DNA of 27,579 nucleotides from positions 1 to 27,579 of the forward strand of contig JBKPCD010000305.1 of NCBI GenBank assembly GCA_046727175.1. Direction: 5' to 3'. Source of the DNA: JBKPCD01 sp046727175. Lineage in GTDB: Bacteria > Acidobacteriota > Vicinamibacteria > Vicinamibacterales > 2-12-FULL-66-21. The position numbers were made by a program, and so were the translations under genes. Shown one piece after another: positions 9,298 to 16,087 of this stretch. Position 1 is the first letter of the stretch; the number at the start of each line of letters is the position of its first letter. The notes under the pieces are model-generated. The model was not told the DNA's origin and made no database searches. It saw only the letters and a program-made list of their open reading frames with translations.

Positions 9298-9318
9298 GTA
9301 GTGTCCGAAAACTGCGTC
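9296..9318 (+). repeat. Left terminal inverted repeat of the insertion sequence
   Basis: GCGTAGTGTCCGAAAACTGC and the next three bases pair with the reverse complement of 10409-10431 (GCGTAATGGCCAAAAACTGG and three more). Mismatches are scattered. It lies 27 bases before the transposase GTG. Confidence 0.7.
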
Positions 9319-9344
9319 CAGGCGCTTTGTCGTAGACTCCGTCC

Positions 9345-10401
9345 GTGCTTCCTCTGCACGTGATCCTCGCGGCGTTGTTCGGGTGGCTCGAACGGGAGCC
9401 GCGCGACATCATCGAATTCCTGCGGGAAGAGAACCGTGTCCTGAAGACGCAACTGCGCGGGCGGCAGCTGCGATTGAGCGACGACGAACGTCGTCGTCTC
9501 GCTGTGATCGGTTACCGTCTCGGCCGTCGGATCCTGGCGGAGGTCGCGACGATCGTCACGCCGGACACGATTCTCCGGTGGCACCGCGAGTTGATCGCGC
9601 GAAAGTGGACGTCTACGAAGTCCCGGCCTGGGCGACCCGGCCTGCAGGTGGAAATACGCCGTCTCGTGGTCCGGATGGCGACCGAGAATCCGAGCTGGGG
9701 CTACACACGCATCCAAGGCGCACTCAAGAACCTGGGCCATCGCGTGGCTCGATCGACAATCGCGAAGATTCTGAAGGAACACGGGATTCCGCCGAGCCGT
9801 GAGCGGCCGATGACGTGGCGCACGTTCTTACGTGCCCACTGGCAGGCGCTGTTCGCCGCGGATTTCTTCACGACCGAGGTCTGGACCATGCGCGGATTGG
9901 TCACCTACTACACGCTGTTTGTGATCGAACTCCAGTCACGTCGTGTCCGTCTCCTGGGCTCGACGTCGCATCCGGACGAGGCGTTCGTGCTCCAAACGAT
10001 GCGTCACCTGACCAACAATGTCGATGGGATTCTTCGTGGGAATCGCATATTGATCTGCGATCCGCGATCGGAAGTGGAGCGCCGCCGTCGAGCACCTTCT
10101 CGCAACAGCTGGCGTCCGGGTGATTCGAACACCGCCTCTGGCGCCCAACGGCAATGCGCACGCGGAGCGGTTCGTCCGCTCGATCAAAGAGGAATGCCTC
10201 CATCGTGTCATTCCGTTTGGTGAATGCCATCTCCGGCGGATGCTCGCCGAGTTCGTCGGCCACTACCATGGCGAGCGAAACCACCAAGGGCTGGATAACG
10301 AACTGATCGATCTACCGGCACGGCAGCGCGCGGACGGTCCCGTTCGCCGGCGCGAGCGGGTGGGTGGACTTCTCAGTTACTACTACCGAGCCGCCGCGTA
10401 A
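9345..10401 (+). pseudogene. Integrase-core (DDE) transposase, single +1 frameshift at 10062
   Basis: GTG start at 9345. N-terminal helix-turn-helix region (RLGRRILAEVATIVTPDTILRWHRELI), GRPG linker, a second helical block (NPSWGYTRIQGALKNLG) and then the integrase core: Asp173 in AADFF and Asp239 in ICD. Directly after this Asp one extra C (about 10062) shifts the frame. Dropping it restores DRDRKWSAAVEHLLA, VRVIRTPPLAPNGNAHAERFV (catalytic Glu) and RERVGGLLSYYYRAAA to TAA at 10399-10401. Both halves are otherwise clean. It is either inactivated recently, a sequencing error, or (less likely) programmed frameshifting, since no slippery heptamer is obvious. Confidence 0.85.
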
Positions 10402-10408
10402 TGGCACA

Positions 10409-10431
10409 GACCCAGTTTTTGGCCATTACGC
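10409..10431 (+). repeat. Right terminal inverted repeat of the insertion sequence
   Basis: GACCCAGTTTTTGGCCATTA and the next three bases, eight bases after the transposase stop, mirror the left end at 9296-9318 with about 19 of 23 matches. Confidence 0.7.
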
Positions 10432-10825
10432 GCTCGCCGAACGCCCGGAACCGATTCGCCTGCTGATTCGGGATCACGATCGCAAATTCACGCGACGCTT
10501 CGATGAGGTGTTTCAGGGCGCGGGCATCCGTATCGTGCGCACGCCGATTCAGGCGCCGCAGGCGAACGGCATCGCGGAACGATTCGTGCGGACCATTCGT
10601 TCCGAGTGCCTCGACTGGCTGTTGATCGTCAACACGCGTCACCTTGAGCGCGCCCTCTCGGTGTTCATTGATCATGACAACCGACATCGGCCTCACCGAA
10701 GCCTGAACCTCACGCCGCCGGGCGGTCGGTCACTGACGACGGCGCACGCGAATTCGCAAAAGATAACGGTGGTTCGACGGGATCGTCTCGGCGGCTTGTT
10801 GCATGAATATGAGCTTGCCGCATGA
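10432..10825 (+). pseudogene. C-terminal fragment of a second integrase-core transposase
   Basis: Directly after the right inverted repeat the frame reads ALAERPEPIRLLIRDHDRKF (second catalytic Asp), RTPIQAPQANGIAERFVRT (Glu), SECLDWLLIVNTRHLERAL, HRPHRSLNL and DRLGGLLHEYELAA to TGA 10823-10825. The N-terminal half, including the first catalytic Asp, is missing. The sequence resembles the next fragment (10846-11480) more than the insertion sequence to its left. It therefore belongs to another element, truncated at the border with that insertion sequence. Confidence 0.83.
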
Positions 10826-10840
10826 GCTGCTCCGAGTTTA

Positions 10841-10851
10841 TGCACCCCACA
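10841..10851 (+). repeat. Probable right end of the second element (TGCACCCCACA)
   Basis: Lies 15 bases after the second transposase stop. The matching sequence TGCACCCGACA lies nine bases after the third transposase stop (11490-11500); both follow a T-rich stretch (TTTnTGCACCCnACA). The shared spacing and sequence suggest the conserved right terminus of one insertion-sequence group. Their left ends are not visible. Confidence 0.5.
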
Positions 10852-11480
10852 GGGTCTCGGACCGGCTGGCACCCGCGGCGGGATGACGTGGCGCGAGTTC
10901 TTACGCGGGCACCTCCGGAGCGTGCTCGCGGTGGATTTCTTCACGGTGGAGACGATTTGGCTGCAGCGATTGTACGTGCTTTTCTTCATCGAACTGGGCA
11001 GCCGCCGAGTGCATGTCGCAGGCTGCACTCCGCATCCGACCGCGCAGGGGGTCACGCAGCAGGCCCGCCAACTGACGTGGGGTATTGGCGCAACGTCCAG
11101 AAGCCGTTCGGTTCCTCATTCGCGACCGGGATCAGAAGTTCACCGAGGGTTTCGACGAAGTGTTCCGAAGCGAGCACATTCAGGTCATTCGGACGCCGTG
11201 TCGGGCCCCGCAAGCGAACGGCGTGGCGGAGCGGTTTGTGCGGACCGTTCGCAGCGAGTGCCTCGACTGGTTGCTCATTCTGAATCCCCGGCATCTTGAG
11301 CGCGTCCTTGCTGACTTCGCGGACCCCTACAACGGGCACCGGCCTCATCGAGGATTAGCCCTCAATCCGCCGCACCCGGTACGTTTGGCGTTCGCTCCGA
11401 CCACGCAGTGGAGTGAACCTCGCGTCCGGCGCCGCGATCGCCTCGGCGGTTTGGTTCACGAGTACGTCCTGGCGGCGTGA
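10846..11480 (+). pseudogene. Third integrase-core transposase, N-terminally truncated and frameshifted
   Basis: Begins within LGPAGTRGGMTWREFLRGHL, then VLAVDFFTVETIWLQRLYVLFFIELGSRRVHV (first catalytic Asp) and VTQQARQLTW. Around 11080 the frame slips to the one giving AQRPEAVRFLIRDRDQKF, RTPCRAPQANGVAERFVRT, SECLDWLLILNPRHLERVL, HRPHRGLALNPP and RDRLGGLVHEYVLAA to TGA 11478-11480. The helix-turn-helix N-terminus is absent. The core resembles the fragment at 10432-10825 closely (ECLDWLLI, RDRLGGL, HEYxLAA), so the two are sister copies in tandem. Confidence 0.83.
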
Positions 11481-11489
11481 CCGGTTTTC

Positions 11490-11500
11490 TGCACCCGACA
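11490..11500 (+). repeat. Probable right end of the third element (TGCACCCGACA)
   Basis: Same sequence apart from one base, and similar distance from the transposase stop, as at 10841-10851. It marks the likely outer border of the right transposon graveyard. Confidence 0.5.
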
Positions 11501-11590
11501 CGCTCGTCGCCGTGCGCAGGGGGCGTCGGTGATCACGTGCTCGGGCACCGGGCCGGCCAGCGAAACCGTTATACCTGGCTTCTGTGACAT
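11501..11590 (-). pseudogene. Possible 5' end of a gene cut off by the third transposon
   Basis: ATG 11590 on the minus strand follows a purine-rich GAGAG motif and opens a frame starting MSQKPGITVSLAGPVPEH. About 30 codons later it runs into the presumed transposon end at 11490-11500 and stops soon after inside the element. I do not recognise the product. The arrangement (plausible start, then an element border) is what an interrupted gene would look like, but the frame is short and could be chance. The rest of this interval up to 11740 shows nothing supportable. Confidence 0.25.
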
Positions 11591-11740
11591 GTTCTCTCTA
11601 GAGTCGTGAATGCGTGACAGTACAGAACTTCACATTTACCGGCCATCGGTCTGGTCCATGACGGTCGACAGAATCCCCGCGTCCAAACCGCCGGGCCGGC
11701 TCGTCTTCAGAACGGTGATCTATAACGTGGTCCTGGCGGT

Positions 11741-14188
11741 CTAAGCATCGTCCGACGCGCGCGTTCGCTGGGTTTTGACAAGTTCCACGAAGCTCGCGAC
11801 GGTGGCGACGAGTTCGGCTGACTCGATTGGCTTGGCAAGATGCGCTTGATATCCGGCGAGCAGCGCACGAGTCCGATCCTCGGATCGTGCGAACGCCGTC
11901 AACGCGATCGCAGGAATACGGCCTCCGTCCGCGACGTCCTTCTGTCGAACCCGCTCCAGCAATTGGTAGCCGTCCATCTCGGGCAGGCCGATATCGCTGA
12001 TCAGGATGTCTGGTTGCATTGTGCTGAGAACTTCAAGCGCCTCCCGAGCGGACGCCGCAATGACAACGGCTGCCCCGTAGTTTTCCAACAGCTGTTTCAC
12101 GAACTCGGCGGCATCGGCTTCATCTTCGACAACGAGCACACGGATGCCTGGCAGCGACACGCCGTCCGTGATTGCGTCCGCTGGCGTTGCTGGCGCCAGA
12201 GCTTCGTCGCGCAGGAGCGGTGGCGCGGCGAGTGGGAGCGTGACGGTGAACGTGGCTCCGTGACCATCGCCGTCGCTTTCGGCGTGCACCGTCCCGCCAT
12301 GGAACTGCACGAGGTTCTTGACGATGGAGAGTCCCAATCCAAGGCCGCCAAAGCGCCGTGCCCGGGAGGCGTCGGCCTGTTGGAAGCGATCGAAAACGTG
12401 TGGAAGGAAATCCGCACGGATGCCGGCGCCGTTATCCTGGACGACGATCTCGGCTTCCGACCCGATGCGTCGCAACGTGACCCGAACACGTCCGCCGTTC
12501 GGCGTGAACTTGAGCGCGTTCGAAAGCAGGTTCCAGACGACCTGCTGCAGTCGTGCGGGATCACCAGCCATTGGCCCGATCGTCGTGTCCAGCTGCCGAT
12601 CGACGACGATGCTCTTGGCTGTCGCCGCGTGTTCGACCGTCTCAATGGCGCCTTCGATCAGCGATGCCAGGTGAACGCTCTGTATGTCGAGATGGAGCTT
12701 GCCTGACACGATCCGGCTGATGTCGAGCAAATCCGAAATGAGTTGCGTCTGAAGTCGCGTGTTGCGGGCGACGATCTCGAGTCCACGTGCCGCGAGCGCA
12801 GGGTCGTCGGGCTTCTTCAGCAGCAAATCTGTCCAGCCGAGAATCGCATTCAGAGGCGTCCTCAGTTCGTGCGACACCATCGCTACGAAGTCGTCCTTCA
12901 GACGATTGGCGCGTTCGGCTTCGGCCCGAGCCGATCGCTCCGCGACGAGCAGCCGCTCACGTTCGGACGCAGCCATCTCGCGCTCGACATCAGCCCGTCG
13001 ACGCTCGCTCACGTCGCGGAACACGAGCACAACACCCACAATGCGGCCGTCACGATTGCGAATCGGAGCGCCACTGTCATCGATCGGACGCTCCGTGCCG
13101 TCTGCCGCGATCAACAGCGTATGGTTCGCGAGCCCCACGACCACTCCCTCCTGCAACACGCGAGTGACAGGATTCTCAACAACGCGGCGCGTGTCTTCGT
13201 TGACGATGTTGAACACGTCCGTGCAGGCGCGATCCCGTGCCGCATCCAGCGGCCAGCCGGTGAGGTGTTCGGCGACCGGATTCATGAACACCACTCGCCC
13301 GCGCACATCAGTCGCGATCACGGCGTCCCCGATGCTTTCGAGTGTCGTCTCGAACCATTCCCGCTGTTCTGCGATGGCCTCCTCCGCGCGGCGCTGTTCC
13401 GTGAAGTCGCGAAACACGAGCACGACTCCCAGAATGCGTCCACCATCGTCGAGGATGGGTGCAGCGCTGTCCGTGATAGGACGCTCGGTCCCGTCCCGGC
13501 TGATTAGGACGGTGTGGTTTGCCAGACCCAAAATGTGTCCGGACCGAATGACGAGAGCGGCCGGATTGTTGACCTGCTGTCGCGTCGCTTCGTTTACGAT
13601 GTGGAAGACATCCGCCAACGGCATTCCCTTGGAGCTTGCATTCGTCCATCCCGTGAGAGCCTCCGCAATGCCATTCATGTAAGTGACGTGACCCTCGGGG
13701 TCGGATGCAATAATCCCGTCACCGATGCTGGCGAGCGTCACCCGGAACCATTCGTGCTGTGCGGCCAGGGCGGCGGCGGCCTGCTTCCGCTCGGTGATGT
13801 CACGCGCAATCTTCGAGACGCCGATGATCGCGCCTGACGCGTCACGGACGGGCGACACTGTCAGCGAGATGTCGATGGGCCGCCCGTCCTTCGCCAGGCG
13901 CACCGTCTCGAAATGGTCGATGCGCTCGCCTCGTCGAATGCGAGCGAGAATCTCGTCCTCTTCCGCCTGCCGGTCTGGTGGGATAAGGATTCGGACGGAC
14001 TGTCCGATCAGCTCAGAAGCTGTATAACCAAACAGTCGTTTGGCGGCAGCATTGCACGACTGAATGACGCCATCCAGATTCTTCGCGATGATGGCATCGT
14101 CGGAGGATTCGACGATGGCGGCGAGATACGACTGCGCGAGCACACCATCGCTGAGCTCGGTCAGACGGTCCTGATTATTCAGGTCCAT
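11741..14188 (-). CDS. Soluble hybrid histidine kinase: PAS-PAS-PAS-HisKA-HATPase-REC
   Basis: 815 residues from ATG 14188 (AGGTG just upstream; GTG 14212 is an alternative). Three PAS domains at about 20-135, 145-265 and 275-395, each ending in a DxxERxxA-type linker. Then a coiled-coil stretch, HisKA with phospho-accepting His440 (SHELRTPLNAI), HATPase with N-box NLLSNALKF (553-561), DNGAGI (585-590) and GLGLGL (615-620), and a C-terminal receiver with acidic Glu688/Asp689, phospho-acceptor Asp732, Thr764 and Lys786. No transmembrane helix or signal peptide, so it senses a cytoplasmic cue. PAS2 and PAS3 share long near-identical blocks (GLANHTxLI, DGTERPI, GVVLVFRD), pointing to internal duplication. 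No partner response regulator lies nearby; the fused receiver probably passes phosphate to an unlinked phosphotransfer protein. Confidence 0.95.
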   Translation of the reverse strand: MDLNNQDRLTELSDGVLAQSYLAAIVESSDDAIIAKNLDGVIQSCNAAAKRLFGYTASELIGQSVRILIPPDRQAEEDEILARIRRGERIDHFETVRLAKDGRPIDISLTVSPVRDASGAIIGVSKIARDITERKQAAAALAAQHEWFRVTLASIGDGIIASDPEGHVTYMNGIAEALTGWTNASSKGMPLADVFHIVNEATRQQVNNPAALVIRSGHILGLANHTVLISRDGTERPITDSAAPILDDGGRILGVVLVFRDFTEQRRAEEAIAEQREWFETTLESIGDAVIATDVRGRVVFMNPVAEHLTGWPLDAARDRACTDVFNIVNEDTRRVVENPVTRVLQEGVVVGLANHTLLIAADGTERPIDDSGAPIRNRDGRIVGVVLVFRDVSERRRADVEREMAASERERLLVAERSARAEAERANRLKDDFVAMVSHELRTPLNAILGWTDLLLKKPDDPALAARGLEIVARNTRLQTQLISDLLDISRIVSGKLHLDIQSVHLASLIEGAIETVEHAATAKSIVVDRQLDTTIGPMAGDPARLQQVVWNLLSNALKFTPNGGRVRVTLRRIGSEAEIVVQDNGAGIRADFLPHVFDRFQQADASRARRFGGLGLGLSIVKNLVQFHGGTVHAESDGDGHGATFTVTLPLAAPPLLRDEALAPATPADAITDGVSLPGIRVLVVEDEADAAEFVKQLLENYGAAVVIAASAREALEVLSTMQPDILISDIGLPEMDGYQLLERVRQKDVADGGRIPAIALTAFARSEDRTRALLAGYQAHLAKPIESAELVATVASFVELVKTQRTRASDDA

Positions 14189-14385
14189 GGGCACCTGCGG
14201 CACGACTCGCACGATCCGCCGCGTCTAGCATCGCGCCGGGGTCTCGTGTTGTGTGATGACGGCTCGGCTTGAGTACTCAGAGCATAGCACCCTAACAGCG
14301 CTCCCGCCGGATGAAGGCTGTAACGTTAATCTCTGTTCCTTTCTCCACTGCCTGCGCGACAATCATTCATTGAGCGAAGTGATCA

Positions 14386-15363
14386 ATGTCGATACTGGTC
14401 GCCACTGACCGCGAGGTCGTCGTCATTGACGTTGAGCCAGGCACTTCCGCACCGGCGCACGGAATCGGTGACCGCCCCACGTGCCTGGCAGTGGACCCTC
14501 TACTTCTGGGGCGCGCATCGTGTGGCACGCACCAGGGCGGCATGTTCAGGAGCGATGATGGCGGAAACTCCTGGCAGTCGGTCGGCCTCCCAGGCCGGCT
14601 GATCATGGCCGTCACCGCGAGCCCCGTGGAGCGGGACGTGGTCTGGGTGGGCACCGAGCCGAGCGAAGTGTGGTGCTCAGGGGACGCAGGGACCACGCGG
14701 GAGCAGACCAGCAGGTTGGAGACACTACCCTCGTCACCGAGATGGTCCTTTCCGCCGAGACCGGACACTCATCACGTTCGGTGGATCGCGTGTCACCCGC
14801 TGGAGCCGGAGCGACTCTGGGTCGCGATCGAGGCCGGCGCGCTCGTGTCGACGATCGATCGCGGTCGGACATGGCGCGACGGTGTTCCCGGTGGACCGCG
14901 GGACACCCACGAGCTCGCCATTCACCCCAAGGCTCCCGATACCCTGCGCGTCTCCGCCGGCTATGGATATTTCGAGAGCGACGATGCCGGCGCCACGTGG
15001 CGCTCGCCCAGCGCCGGTCTCGAGGTCGGCTACTTGCGCAGTGTGGCGATTGATCCAGAGGAACCGGAAGTAGTCGTGGTATCAGCCTCGTCCGGACCGC
15101 GCTCCGCGTACGTGGCTGGTCGCTCGGATGGCCGGTTGTATCGCCGTGTCGCTCGCGAACGCTGGGAGCGCCTGCGCAACGGCTGGCCGGAACCAGCGAG
15201 TACAATCGCGCCCCTGCTTTGCGCCGGCGCCAAACCCGGAGAGCTGTGGGCCGCGGATGAGCGCGGCGTGCACCGGTCGGATGACGGCAGAAAGAGTTGG
15301 CGAGGCGTGGGCAGCTATACGACGTCGCCGCAGCACCTGCGCGGCCTCGCGTTGGTGCCGTGA
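14386..15363 (+). CDS. Asp-box (BNR/sialidase-type) beta-propeller protein
   Basis: 325 residues starting at ATG 14386. It contains repeated Asp-box turns of the S/T-x-D-x-G-x-T/S-W type: RSDDGGNSWQ, SGDAGTTRE (degenerate), TIDRGRTWRD, ESDDAGATWRS and RSDDGRKSWRG. These alternate with strands such as LAVDPL, IACHPLEPERLWVAIE, LAIHPKAPDTLRVSAG and VAIDPEEPEVVVVSA. That pattern is a beta-propeller of the sialidase/VPS10-like superfamily, often annotated as a WD40/YVTN-repeat-like or exo-alpha-sialidase-like protein. No signal peptide and no glycosidase catalytic residues are evident, so an enzymatic role should not be assumed. Divergent from the histidine kinase across about 200 bases. Function unknown. 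Confidence 0.85.
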   Translation: MSILVATDREVVVIDVEPGTSAPAHGIGDRPTCLAVDPLLLGRASCGTHQGGMFRSDDGGNSWQSVGLPGRLIMAVTASPVERDVVWVGTEPSEVWCSGDAGTTREQTSRLETLPSSPRWSFPPRPDTHHVRWIACHPLEPERLWVAIEAGALVSTIDRGRTWRDGVPGGPRDTHELAIHPKAPDTLRVSAGYGYFESDDAGATWRSPSAGLEVGYLRSVAIDPEEPEVVVVSASSGPRSAYVAGRSDGRLYRRVARERWERLRNGWPEPASTIAPLLCAGAKPGELWAADERGVHRSDDGRKSWRGVGSYTTSPQHLRGLALVP

Positions 15364-15391
15364 TCGGGAAGCTGTAACACGCGTGCTGCAT

Positions 15392-15498
15392 GAGGTTCCC
15401 GGTTCACAAGGTTCCGAGTTCCCGGTTCTCGGGTTCTGACTCAGGTTTAGAACCAGCATTTTCGAACCGGGACCTGGAACTGGGAACTAGTGAACCTC
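15392..15498. repeat. Long imperfect inverted repeat built from GGTTC/GAACC units
   Basis: About 107 bases begin GAGGTTC and end GAACCTC (7-base outer arms) and contain inner arms TCCCGGTTC (15420-15428) and GAACCGGGA (15464-15472). Between them are further GTTC and GAAC units, so the whole segment can fold on itself. It lies between the 3' end of the propeller gene and the convergent six-gene operon. It resembles the REP/palindromic intergenic repeats of GC-rich soil bacteria. It could also act as a bidirectional terminator, although there is no T-run at its ends. Confidence 0.6.
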
Positions 15499-15593
15499 GC
15501 CGGCCGCGCTGTTCAGCGTCCCAGTAGAATTTCACGCTGTACACGATACGGAAGTTGCGACCCTGTCAGGTGCAGAAAGCGAAAGAGGCCTAA

Positions 15594-15620
15594 AAGCACC
15601 GAGCCGCGCGTAGACGCGGC
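15594..15620 (-). terminator. Candidate terminator of the six-gene minus-strand operon
   Basis: Twelve bases past the stop of the last operon gene the minus strand forms a hairpin with stem GCCGCG/CGCGGC (15603-15608 with 15615-15620) and a six-base loop. It is followed after a short CGGTG spacer by CTTTT. Stem and position fit an intrinsic terminator; the T-run is short and not directly adjacent. Confidence 0.5.
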
Positions 15621-15631
15621 TTCAGCATCGC

Positions 15632-16087
15632 TCACGCTCGAGGAGCGGCGGCGCCCGGATCAATCAGGGCGAGTCCGGACGCCTCGTCAAAGCGACGGTG
15701 CAGATGGCGAGGAGTCTCGGTAATCACCAGTTCGAGCGTCGGCCGGACATGCCCTTCAATCAGATGGCCGCCATGGGCCGTCGCATCGGCTTTGCCCAGC
15801 ACGACGTGGACGTGCACCTTCGGTGTGCCGTTCTCGACCGTGATGTCACCGGCGAACGAAAGGACTTCGACCTGCTCGTCGATGGCAACGTGACGGTATT
15901 GTTTCGATGGCCAATCAAAATAGGCGACGATGGCTCGTGAAAAGGCGCCAATCGCGGTGAAGTGGCTGCCACCGAGGCCTTTCTCTCTCGCGAACGCGGC
16001 AAGGCCGCTTGCCGCTTCATCCCCCGTCTCGAATACGAGAACAAATGTTCGCAGTCCGTCATGTTCGTCGAGCAGCGCGGTTTTCAT
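15632..16087 (-). CDS. PCC-domain (DUF296) protein
   Basis: 151 residues. PCC/DUF296 fold (PF03479), found alone in bacteria and fused to AT-hooks in plants. Seen: the signature GGHLIEGHV (106-114), the preceding HVHVVLG strand (92-98) and VRPTLELVITE near the end. The histidine cluster His92, His94 and His108 could bind a metal, as known for this fold. Start ATG 16087 has AGGAAGGTGG upstream. The TGA of the flavo-FeS gene overlaps this ATG (ATGA), so the two are translationally coupled. Last gene of the operon, followed by a hairpin. No DNA-binding segment is visible; the molecular role of bacterial family members is poorly known. Confidence 0.9.
   Translation of the reverse strand: MKTALLDEHDGLRTFVLVFETGDEAASGLAAFAREKGLGGSHFTAIGAFSRAIVAYFDWPSKQYRHVAIDEQVEVLSFAGDITVENGTPKVHVHVVLGKADATAHGGHLIEGHVRPTLELVITETPRHLHRRFDEASGLALIDPGAAAPRA

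Larger units (their letters stand above)
9296..10431 (+). mobile_element. Insertion sequence with a near-complete integrase-core transposase
   Basis: The transposase frame (9345-10401) is bracketed by imperfect terminal inverted repeats at 9296-9318 and 10409-10431. About 19 of 23 positions match, with the common core CCnAAAACTGnGTC. Size is about 1.14 kb. No target-site duplication is visible in the immediate flanks: on the left it abuts an older minus-strand transposase remnant, on the right a truncated plus-strand transposase of a different copy. This fits insertion into, or recombination within, earlier elements. It is the best-preserved mobile element in the window. Confidence 0.75.

Noticed and set aside
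12743..13682. Long plus-strand frames over the histidine kinase (254 and 307 residues)
   Set aside because: Antisense shadows of the conserved kinase gene; arginine/serine-rich translations with no domain.
14270..14279. Perfect palindrome TGAGTACTCA between the histidine kinase and propeller genes
   Set aside because: Ten bases only and no second copy seen; too weak to call an operator.
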